A stretch of 25,176 bases of DNA from Nemertoderma westbladi. Its lineage: Eukaryota; Xenacoelomorpha; Nemertodermatida; Nemertodermatidae. Of this stretch, positions 16,913-25,176 are shown piece after piece (position 1 is the first letter of the stretch; the number at the start of each line of letters is the position of its first letter). The position numbers were made by a program, and so were the translations under genes. The notes under the pieces were generated by a model. That model was not told the DNA's origin. It made no database searches and was given only the letters and a program-made list of their open reading frames with translations. The DNA lies in contig JAUCBJ010008543.1 of NCBI GenBank assembly GCA_032718475.1, positions 1 to 25,176 on the forward strand, read 5' to 3'.

Positions 16913-16928
16913 CCCGCTGTCAAGCGGG
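16913..16928. other. Small perfect hairpin
   Basis: CCCGCT-gtca-AGCGGG, a 6-bp stem with a 4-nt loop, placed between a CAGT-rich tract and the C-rich tract. It probably marks the end of a small dispersed element. Confidence 0.4.
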
Positions 16929-16970
16929 CTCCTAATTTACCGTTGCACATCTCCGACTGACACTCCTCAC

Positions 16971-17056
16971 CACCCCCCCCCCCCCCCCCCTCTCCCCGCC
17001 CCCCTCCTCCCACCCAACCCACCTTGCCACCCCCCCCCCCCCCACCCCAACTCCTC
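16971..17056. repeat. C-rich low-complexity tract
   Basis: Includes runs of 18 C (16973-16990) and about 14 C (17030-17043) with CCT/CCA interruptions. The minus strand is G-rich and could form G-quadruplexes. Open frames through it are low-complexity artefacts. Exact run lengths may be unreliable. Confidence 0.7.
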
Positions 17057-17239
17057 CCATCGACGGTCTGCTGAAGTACTAGCAATCGCTATTTTGGCGA
17101 CTGTCTGATAAACATTATTTACATTATATTAACTTACATATTACGTGATTTGGGAGTTGATTAATAATTTTTAGTAATATTATATATTTCGGAGAATAAA
17201 GGGCCAGGCCTATCCCGGAACTACTACGGTACTACAGTA

Positions 17240-18908
17240 CTTAAAAACTACTACAGGTTTATGGCGATCATTATTCACGTTTATATTTTGATGGACCATT
17301 GACAGCGCCTGGAGCAGTTTCTAGTTTTATGAGCATTCACCTCCATCCTTCCTTGGCCCTTTACACCATATTCGAAAATACCGAACTTACCGGATGGTTA
17401 GCCAATGTGTGCAGTCGAACCATACGTTCCCATCCCCTTATCTTCGGAACTAAACTCGCTAACTTAGATTAATATAACAAATTCATCCGATTTGAACGTT
17501 TCAGGCGTTTTATAACTCCATTTCGGAACGTTGATAGTCAGTTTAAAGATTGCGCACTGTCCAAGCTCAGCCTGCGAGACTCCGCCGCTGAGAAACTAGA
17601 TAGTGCCGGATTCGCTATCTTTAAAGATGTATGCATACAAAATATGCATTCCACCGTTCCACAGAGACCCAAAATCCCTTCGGGATATTCCATTATGGAA
17701 ATCCAAACTGTAGATCCTTCGAGAAGAATCACTACCTCCGTAGAAATCCTACAGACCGAAGAGGAACCTGTCTGTTTGGAGGCAGATTAAATCTCAGACT
17801 CCTAGGAGCAACGACGATGATCACACAGTGGAATAGTATCAAGGACCTCAACGTTTTACTGCTTATGATTACAGACACGCCAGCTATATTTCTCGGAAGC
17901 GCTGCGGATTATGCGCCTCTTGTGATCACACTACTTCGTCAGATTCTAACGAACTTTGTTCTTATTTCAAAGACCAACCCTTAATGGAGATTTACTGTGC
18001 GTATTGTCGCCTTAATAATAAGCATATCTTCACTGTCTGCCCCCAGTTTATGACACAATGTCATTACTGCCATCCAAAGGGACATGCTAGTTGGGATTGC
18101 CCTTTCAGCCAGGACATCGAAAGTGTAGACGAGTTGATTGTACTTCGATACATATGAGCTTGGGAAGCTAGCGCAGATCTTCACTGCGAGTCGCGCCGTC
18201 ATTATTATCCAGGACGCACCTATGAGGGAGTGTACGCATTTCACCCCCATCTTTTTCCCCAAGTCGAACAGAAAACTCGTATTCCCAGTTACGAATTAAT
18301 AAAACACGTTGGTGAGTGTATTTCCACCAAATATGTCCGAAAATAATTGAGAAATATTAATCCAAATTAATATTGATTCTTATAACTTGATCAGTTTTAT
18401 TGGCCGAGACCTTGAATACGGTGAGACATTTATAAATGCGCACCCTGAATTGTAAGAAGTCCACTGACGTCCCTATGAGTACAAGGCGAGGGAATGGGAA
18501 TGGGAATTAGAAAGAACTGTTAAACCCTGAAAATTCCTCACTACTCACGGTCAACCTACAGCAGTCGTACAAACGACTAAAGCAGGACCAATACAAGCTG
18601 CTGTCCTGAGATGGGCCTTAAAGGTTGTGCGCCCTCGATCTCTTGGATCCTCCGATAAACGTGTCGATATCGCAATTTCACCACAGGAGAGAAGTGAACC
18701 TCCTATGGATATTGATCAACCAGGTACCTCGACTGGCGGATACACCGACCACAACCCAAACCCTTCTGATGCAATAGTATTGCACCCTTCCCCCAGGAGT
18801 TATAGCCCTCCTAGTAAAGTGGCTCGTGCTGTAGAGAAAAAGACTATACAAAAGTTTAAAAACTCCGTAAACGTCGTTCTAGAAAGAAGGATTGATTATT
18901 TAGAGTAG
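17240..18908 (+). pseudogene. Broken gag-like gene with CCHC zinc knuckle
   Basis: Several consecutive open segments read as one protein interrupted by lesions. Segment 1, ~17240-17789, has an in-frame TAA near 17470, a Trp/Leu-rich helical portion (TGWLANVCSRTIRSH) and an FERFRRFITPF stretch. The frame then shifts near 17785, meets a TAG near 17833, and continues to a TGA near 18156. This part is Cys-rich: CGLC/ASC, then CAYC-X5-His-X4-Cys, then a canonical knuckle CHYC-X4-His-X4-Cys (about 18063-18104). Further protein-like pieces extend to 18908 with more stops, ending in a Pro/Ser-rich region and a basic helix. The knuckles indicate a retroelement Gag or a gag-derived gene. No protease, RT or integrase follows, and no flanking LTR pair was seen. 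The lineage is not assignable. Confidence 0.6.
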
Positions 18909-20060
18909 TACATTTATTCGAAACTGTGACTCTATGTATATTCTATAGACTGAAGTCCCATTTTCTGGGAGCGGTATTAAAGCTTTTGCAGCAAAAATGT
19001 GTCGTTTTGTGCAATTCGCGAACTACTCTAAAAGGGGCAGTATTATTTTAAAGTATTAGAGAATGTACAGACTTATGCCCTCTAGCGTTTGTTTTAGTAC
19101 AGAGCTACCATTACGAAATTAGCCAGCTGTTTCTTTATGCGTAGAGCCTATGTTATATTTTGGCCAATCAGCACGATTTTCGGTTTACTGCCTTTGTTGA
19201 CATATGAAAATGACGCAATGCGACAAAATCCTTCATTCCGGACTTTCTGACTTTGCCTAGAACATCAGCAGCCAGAGAGAATCATAGAACGCAAATCATT
19301 TAACTTTCCACTTTCCATTCTGACTTTCCACTCTCTGAACACTCTCATTAGCAACACATCCTGACTCTCAAACATCCTGACATTCTGACACTGCCGGCAC
19401 CGCATCCCTTATACTGTTTTTATACTGTTATTATATACTGTGTTTGTAACTCATTTAATCGGTGCTTATATTTTATTTAGAGAATACTTATGAATAACCG
19501 ATAATTCCCTTGACTTTCTTGATTATTGAGGTAAGCAGAGGGGAACATTAGTAACAATTGCTTGGCTCATATTACAGTGGTTTGTATGAATTCATGCTAT
19601 TTCATAACCCCAACGTACGTGAGCTAAATTATTCCTTATATGTGAGTAAAATTGGTGACAGTCAGCAAATTAGCGTATTTCATTCAGTACTATTGTCAGT
19701 TCCGGGAGTGTAAACGATTAATAATACATTCCTAAAGAATGTAAACATTTGCGTTATCTCATGACCATCCGTTGTAATTAGTATAAGTCATATCTCTGTG
19801 TGGTATTTAAAGCGCAGCATCTAGAGAGGAACTGCTGGTATTTCCCTGAAAATATACATAGTTTTTGGAGATTATATAGTAGAGAACAATCGAATAATAC
19901 AAGCCCTCTCTCTGCCATAGATTTCAGTCTCCCACACCCAGTGGGTCATACGCCGCGCTAGACTGACTTCGGCTGTGTTCATATTTGTACGGGCTGTCAG
20001 ACATTATAAGACACATAAATTAGCAGGTTAAATTGTTAAAGGTCTAAAAGCGCGAACACA
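18909..20060. other. Gene-less stretch
   Basis: No coding potential is seen. There is a degenerate run of CTGAC/CTTTCCA motifs at about 19240-19395, and a GGTATTTAAAGC TATA-like site near 19801-19812 followed by GC-balanced sequence. It might contain a decayed LTR or promoter, but no duplicate was found to support that. A 10-mer GGCTGTGTTC near 19969 is inverted at the left edge of the next array (GAACACAGCC). Confidence 0.4.
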
Positions 20061-21359
20061 GCCAAACACAGTGCCGGCGGACCCAGCAACATAGTGCCCC
20101 CAGATCTTGCGATCAGCCAAACACGGTGCCGGCGGACCCAGCAACATAGCGCCCCCAGATCTCGCGGTCAGCCAAACACAGTGCCGGCGGACCCAGCAAC
20201 ATAGTGCCCCCAGATCTTGCGGTCAGCCAAACACAGTGCCGGCGGACCCAGCAACATAGTGCCCCCAGATCTCGCGGTCAGCCAAACACAGTGCCGGCGG
20301 ACCCAGCAACATAGTGCCCCCAGATCTTGCGGTCAGCCAAACACAGTGCCGGCGGACCCAGCAACATAGTGCCCCCAGATCTTGCGATCAGCCAAACACG
20401 GTGCCGGCGGACCCAGCAACATAGTGCCCCCAGATCTCGCGGTCAGCCAAACACAGTGCCGGCGGACCCAGCAACATAGTGCCCCCAGATCTTGCGATCA
20501 GCCAAACACGGTGCCGGCGGACCCAGCAACATAGTGCCCCCAGATCTCGCGGTCAGCCAAACACAGTGCCGGCGGACCCAGCAACATAGTGCCCCCAGAT
20601 CTTGCGGTCAGCCAAACACAGTGCCGGCGGACCCAGCAACATAGTGCCCCCAGATCTCGCGGTCAGCCAAACACAGTGCCGGCGGACCCAGCAACATAGT
20701 GCCCCCAGATCTTGCGGTCAGCCAAACACAGTGCCGGCGGACCCAGCAACATAGTGCCCCCAGATCTCGCGGTCAGCCAAACACAGTGCCGGCGGACCCA
20801 GTAACCTTTTGCCCCCAGATCTTGCGGTCAGCCAAACACAGTGCCGGCGGACCCAGCAACATAGTGCCCCCAGATCTCGCGGTCAGCCAAACACAGTGCC
20901 GGCGGACCCAGCAACATAGTGCCCCCAGATCTTGCGATCAGCCAAACACGGTGCCGGCGGACCCAGCAACATAGTGCCCCCAGATCTCGCGGTCAGCCAA
21001 ACACAGTGCCGGCGGACCCAGCAACATAGTGCCCCCAGATCTCGCGGTCAGCCAAACACAGTGCCGGCGGACCCAGCAACATAGTGCCCCCAGATCTCGC
21101 GGTCAGCCAAACACAGTGCCGGCGGACCCAGCAACATAGTGCCCCCAGATCTCGCGGTCAGCCAAACACAGTGCCGGCGGACCCAGCAACATAGTGCCCC
21201 CAGATCTCGCGGTCAGCCAAACACAGTGCCGGCGGACCCAGCAACATAGTGCCCCCAGATCTCGCGGTCAGCCAAACACAGTGCCGGCGGACCCAGCAAC
21301 ATAGTGCCCCCAGATCTCGCGGTCAGCCAAACACAGTGCCGGCGGACCCAGCAACATAG
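20061..21359. repeat. 55-bp minisatellite, 23.6 copies
   Basis: The unit begins GCCAAACACAGTGCCGGCGG and contains AGATCT and CGCGGTCA. The first unit starts at 20061 and the partial 24th at 21326, exactly 23 x 55 bp apart, so no indels have accumulated. Variants: AGATCTT/AGATCTC, GCGATCA/GCGGTCA with linked CACGG/CACAG, and one odd unit (CAGTAACCTTTTG near 20799). Left units alternate T and C forms; the last seven units are all the C form. Frames across it are periodicity artefacts since 55 is not a multiple of three. Confidence 0.95.
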
Positions 21360-21983
21360 CACTCGTTGTAGGCTTTTTTTGTCAGAAAACATTATTATTT
21401 AATTTGCATCTCAATCTTATTATTTTTACTTGAACATTGTGGAATTTGATTATACATAATGAACTGTTCTGTTTCCTAAAAACACATTGGACTGAATTAT
21501 TTCTCTTCATATCATTGTAGATATTTAGCAGCTCAATTGTATTCAGACAGGTTGACTGTTGAGTTGCAACAAAACATTTACTATAATGTCTCATATTATA
21601 GGTGCGGCCATTAATTTCATAATAGTGTTGGTAGGAAAAGCAATAAATTGTGTAGTTGTCAATAGTCATACCACGACGATTTTGTTAGCGATGGGTCTGC
21701 ATATAATACTGTATGGTCCCATAACAATAATTTTTAGGTAATAAAAAACAGTCTGCTACGAAAGCAGCCAATTGGAGCACGGTATGCGATTGTAGTACAA
21801 ATTATTATTTCATTCAGAACGCTAACAAAGCAAATTATAAAATAAGATGCCGAAAATGTTATTAAAATGAGAGCAGGAGAGAAGGAATGGTGTACCAAGA
21901 ATTAATGTTGAAATAACATAATTCTGCGAGTGTCGCCTAACATAATCACGGCCTTCCAAACCTTGTTCTATAAAAGGCCGTGG
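21360..21983. other. AT-rich gene-less stretch
   Basis: Only short frames without protein-like composition occur here. No repeats or RNA genes are recognised. Confidence 0.5.
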
Positions 21984-22076
21984 TATTTTATTTCTATTGC
22001 TATAATGGCGACACGGAAGAGACATTGCTTAGCAATGTCTCTTCCGTGCCGTCATTATAGCAATAAAAATAAAATA
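21984..22076. repeat. Near-perfect palindrome, 46-bp arms, 1-nt centre
   Basis: Left arm 21984-22029 and right arm 22031-22076 are reverse complements with three differences, around a single T at 22030. The central 36 nt or so contain CGGAAGAGACATTGCT and its complement. As RNA this is one long hairpin (one G-U wobble and two A-C mismatches). It could be a fold-back mini element, a young inverted duplication or a small-RNA precursor. Confidence 0.88.
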
Positions 22077-22139
22077 ATTGCTTCATTGTATTTTTTCCTC
22101 AGAACCGAAACTCGTGCTCAACACATTTTGAATCTACAG

Positions 22140-22669
22140 TAGACACACTACTTTTCAGCCCTTAAATCTTGTTCGCAAGTTTTTTCAGCCCTTAAATCAC
22201 TTGCGGATGACTTTTCAATTGTAAACATCAAATCTCATGCACATGATTCACATTCAATTTCATACAATATGCTCCTTCATAGTTACCCACCATACATTTA
22301 AATTGGCTAGGATACTTTATTCCTTCGAAGCGACGTATCCTGTCCTGTGTAGACATTATACGATGTGTAACTATGGCCTGTTAGTATAAAACTGTCTCGG
22401 AGAAACCAACTGGGAACCACACCCACAACAAAGGGAAAAAAAGTAATAATTTTAGAATCTTTAATTTTAACGGAATATTTTAACCAATAACGTTTATTTT
22501 ATAAAATAATATCTAATTTATAGTAGAAAATAAATGTATGTACAGTAGTTGGCAAATTAACAATAAGATGATAAAATATAAATATAAAACCAAAAATTAT
22601 GTTACTATAATAAATGTCTGCATGTATGCATAAACTTTATAATACAGTATGTATAGTAAGGTAGAGAGA
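22140..22669. other. AT-rich gene-less stretch with a short direct repeat
   Basis: TTTCAGCCCTTAAATC occurs twice within about 35 nt (22153-22200). Otherwise it is AT-rich with no gene seen. Confidence 0.45.
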
Positions 22670-22870
22670 GCCACACGTTGTAACTTTTGTTGCGGGCGCT
22701 AATAAGCGCAGTCATTATATTATTGGCTTGTTGTCAAATTGCTTTTGAATTGAATAAAATAAATGTTAAACGAAACGAACTTTTGTTGCGGTAGTTTATT
22801 TTAACTAAATTTTTGAAAGATTTGCAGCTAAACCAGGTTGGTAAATAAAAGTTACAACGTGGGAGGTGGC
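22670..22870. mobile_element. MITE-like element with terminal inverted repeats
   Basis: CACGTTGTAACTTTT (22674-22688) is matched perfectly in reverse complement at 22847-22861. Flanking GCCAC at 22670 and GTGGC ending at 22870 extend the inversion after a small insertion on the right. It is about 200 bp, non-coding and AT-rich inside. An internal 14-mer AACTTTTGTTGCGG occurs at 22682 and 22778. No clear target-site duplication was found, so superfamily is unassigned. Confidence 0.5.
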
Positions 22871-22915
22871 CTAGTTTGGGACTACTTTATTCCTTTCAAG
22901 TTTAAGGGGATTTGT

Positions 22916-22921
22916 TTTATT
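22916..22921 (-). promoter_or_regulatory. Candidate poly(A) signal AATAAA
   Basis: AATAAA on the minus strand about 55 nt after the stop of the 22976-24170 exon; a second one lies near 22886-22891. This spacing fits a short 3' UTR. Confidence 0.45.
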
Positions 22922-22975
22922 GATTCTCCGTCCCTGTGACAAATACTGTGTAATTAAAATTTAATGATTGATTAT

Positions 22976-24170
22976 CTATAGAAATGTTACTCTCTCAGAA
23001 CTACTTAAATTTAATAACCGCCTTCCTGACTGGTTATTGTTTAACCATGGTGTCGGGCTGCGCCCCCTGCTGGTGGGTCTGGGAATCCTAGAATGCGAGA
23101 CACTGCGATTTTTAAGGGGGCTAGCCTCACTGCGAGGCGATTGAGAGGCGGACGGGTAGCGGCGTGCGCGCCGAGGGTGAGTTAAATCTTCGGAAGAGCC
23201 GCCGCTCAGCAAGGAGTCATCCTCCACATCGCGATGAGTCACGATAAAACTCCCGATATTTACTCCCCTTGTAGCTCGCTCATCCCTCGCCGATACGCCG
23301 TGGTTCCGCGACAATGGCCTATCGAAATAGGACATCACCGAGTCTGCGTCCAACTCGTCGCGCCCGGCACTTAAACTCAACTCGGGACTCCTCGCCCCAC
23401 TCGCGTATTTCGGCCCGGATAGCGGGCCCGCGGATTTCGGACGTTTTGGTATCGCGAGGTACTTCCGCTGTTGTCCGGTCGTGTTATCCTTCCCGGTAGA
23501 AACACCGGCATTCCTCCGGGACTCACTGTGTCTCGAACTGTTCTTCTGTAACTCTTCGCTGTCCTGCAATGGGTTGCTATTAACCGCCTCGATCAGCTGA
23601 GCGCCGGCTCGCGATTGGTTGGCTTCCCGCGCCGATGTGTTTCGTTCTCGTATCGCCTGATACTCCGAAGCCGCCCGGTAAGCCGCCTCGATCTCCGTAG
23701 TCGGGGTGTTCCAACCTCGTCGACTGGGCCGAGGAGTGTCGCGGAAATCCGCCGATTCCGACGACATGTAATCCTCGTTGATTCCCACCGAGGACGCATC
23801 GGATCCGAGTCTCTGGGACGGGTCAGGAGATCTCGACTTGAGAATCCCGCGACTGGGACTCAGTACCGGGGAAACCGCGTGGAGTTTACGGGTCATCGAG
23901 TCCTCATTGGTAGCCGGAATCGCCACAGACAGCGGAGCACCCCTACGGGGCCCCAACCCACCCGACCGACCCACAGGGGAGCGCCCCCCAGCGGCTGTCT
24001 GTGGCATTGGAGAGTCCCTACCGCGTTGGTCGTACATGTATCCCGTCGGAATTGGTGTGTCTCGATCGTGTTTTTGCGGTTCGAGGCTGAAGTATGTCCC
24101 TGTCGACGGAGGCGTCTGCTGTTTAATCTCTTTTTGGAATGACGGATGTTGCGATTTATTCAACTCATTT
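22976..24170 (-). CDS. Probable host gene terminal exon: disordered Ser/Arg/Pro-rich protein with SxIP motif
   Basis: A frame of ~398 codons, markedly GC-richer than its surroundings, ending at TAG (22978-22976). The 5' side meets a strong acceptor, CTCTTTGTTTCCAG, at 24171, so the exon likely starts at 24170 in phase 2; no ATG start is present, and earlier exons must lie right of it, beyond or near the window edge. The product is low in hydrophobics and rich in Ser, Arg, Pro, Glu and Asp, with many SP/TP phosphosites. Notable pieces: SRGILKSRSPDPSQR, a helical EAAYRAASEYQAIRER, PKRPKSAGP, and near the end HSRIPRPTSRGRS, whose SRIP (about 358-361) in a basic Ser/Pro setting fits the EB1-binding SxIP motif of microtubule plus-tip proteins. 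The family is not recognised. Association with cytoskeleton is inference from this motif only. Confidence 0.65.
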
Positions 24171-25176
24171 CTGGAAACAAAGAGATTGAATACAATTAAT
24201 GATCTTGATCTACTCAGTTAGTTTCATAATTTTTGGAATATTTCAGTTCATTTGACTTGAATTGACCAATCCTGAGCCAGTGACGAACGGCTTGTATTGT
24301 TGTGAATTACATACCAGATCGATGGAATATAATATAAATATATATTAATTAATTTCTAGATTTCTAGAACGTAGTATTTATTATAAAATAAATACTAAAC
24401 TAAAATTATAAAATAATGTAATAAAATACTGAAAAATTAATGCTATTATAAACTATAATTAAAGTAATCCAAAATTGTTGATAAATTGATGTATTTGATT
24501 GGCCCTTTATGCAGCATGAACTATGATGAGTAATATTATGGTTATCAAACTTCCATATCGATCGCATTTCGACATCAAGGAACTTGACATGAAATATTTA
24601 AAACACGAATCCCAAGTTGGGGGTTAATACAGTCATTATTATATTATATTTATAAAACAGTTATTATTTTTACACTAGTGTAGTCAGCAATCCATTGGTG
24701 GGATCCTTGACCGACATATACTCAACGTCGCCGACAATAGCACGTCTGACTGCTGCAGTCGTAAATAAATAAATATGTTCATCCATATTGTTAGGCCTAT
24801 ACCTTGCCGCAGTAGAATTTCCTTCTCTGGCTCCAATGGAAGTGGGTTCGAGCCCAGCAAGGAGGCATGGGGAGTTTTCGCTCCTGCAAGAATGCTTTAA
24901 AGGTTCTCGTACTAGCCAGGGAGCAATGGTAGCTAAATGAGTACTGGTGTTTCCTCTGGAGTGTATAGTTCTGGGGGGCACCGCATTAGTCGTAGGAAAA
25001 AAATATTCTTGATAATTCACACATTTAAGGTAAACCCCATGGAATTGAATATGAGCTGTATCACATTATCTGTCAACATTATGCATGACGTTAACATGGG
25101 AATGGACTAAAAGTACGAAGTTACAGCGCTTCTAGTAGCTACCATTACATGACAAGTGCCAATGAAACGTCATATA
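24171..25176. other. AT-rich intron/intergenic DNA
   Basis: If 22976-24170 is a terminal exon, this is probably its last intron, at least in part. It is very AT-rich from 24300 to 24480. No upstream exon is recognised. A 116-codon minus-strand frame (24670-25020) overlaps a SINE-like stretch and is not accepted as a gene. Confidence 0.4.
24800..24990 (+). repeat. Possible tRNA-derived SINE
   Basis: GGTTCGAGCCC at 24845 fits the RNA polymerase III B box (GGTTCGANNCC). A weaker A-box-like TTGCCGCAGTAG sits 41 nt upstream at 24804, close to the ~44-nt spacing in tRNAs. No full cloverleaf could be drawn and no A-rich tail is obvious, so a tRNA-like SINE head is preferred to a real tRNA gene. Confidence 0.35.

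Noticed and set aside
16913-16928. Rho-independent terminator
   Set aside because: It is a hairpin without a T tract or an upstream gene, in eukaryotic DNA.
16900-17085. Gly-rich 61-residue frame
   Set aside because: Translation of the C-rich tract's opposite strand; low complexity only.
20699-20974. 91-residue frame in the 55-bp array
   Set aside because: Periodicity artefact; the unit is not a multiple of three, so the frame cycles through all phases.
21382-22142. Short frames around the palindrome
   Set aside because: Composition is not protein-like, and two of them are mirror readings of the palindrome arms.
23314-24221. Plus-strand frames opposite the host exon
   Set aside because: GC-rich antisense shadows; the minus-strand frame has an acceptor site, stop and poly(A) signal.
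24670-25020. 116-residue minus-strand ORF as a gene
   Set aside because: Overlaps the SINE-like B-box region and has no recognisable domain or convincing splice or poly(A) context.

Overview
This window looks like repeat-rich nuclear DNA from an invertebrate animal. The evidence is an AT-rich background, low gene density, consensus GT/AG splice sites, poly(A)-type signals, a THAP-domain P-type transposase, CR1-like non-LTR retrotransposons, a DIRS-order retrotransposon and long minisatellites. The species cannot be named from the sequence. Nothing bacterial, no rRNA and no CRISPR array was seen.

Layout. 1-3313: 5' part of a CR1-like LINE on the minus strand, with a complete ORF1 (1551-3200) and the endonuclease end of ORF2 (2-1399) running off the left edge. 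3284-3685: a short unassigned open frame on the plus strand. 3821-4368: a 5'-truncated LINE remnant on the plus strand (ORF2 C-terminus plus A-rich tail). 4385-5110: AT-rich DNA with one copy of a 131-bp dispersed repeat and a 21-C tract. 5111-5455: a minisatellite with a 134-bp higher-order period that cuts off a P-element/THAP9-like transposase gene (minus strand, two exons: 7129-7243 and 5399-6393).

7360-14944 is the centrepiece: an apparently complete 7.6-kb tyrosine-recombinase retrotransposon (DIRS order, split-direct-repeat type as in Ngaro/PAT). Its ends follow the scheme A1 ... B1-A2-B2. The A copies (455 bp) and the B copies (164 bp) look identical within each pair, so insertion is probably recent. 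Its three intact plus-strand ORFs are reverse transcriptase-RNase H, a Gag-like protein with two zinc knuckles, and a tyrosine recombinase. Gag lying between RT and recombinase is not the order I know for this group, and it cannot be produced by circular permutation of that order. Its 5' leader holds about 24 units of a 43/46-bp minisatellite in which each unit can fold into a hairpin. Together the ORFs would package and reverse-transcribe the element RNA, and the recombinase would integrate a circular DNA through a short core, predicted here as TAATA.

14945-17240 is AT-rich intergenic DNA with short repeats and C-rich tracts. 17240-18908 is a broken gag-like gene with a zinc knuckle and no pol behind it. 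20061-21359 is a 55-bp minisatellite, 23.6 copies with no length variation. 21984-22076 is a near-perfect 46-bp-arm palindrome. 22670-22870 is a small MITE-like inverted-repeat element. 22976-24170 (minus) is a GC-richer, probably host terminal exon encoding a disordered Ser/Arg/Pro-rich protein tail with an SxIP motif. The last kilobase is AT-rich with a possible tRNA-derived SINE.
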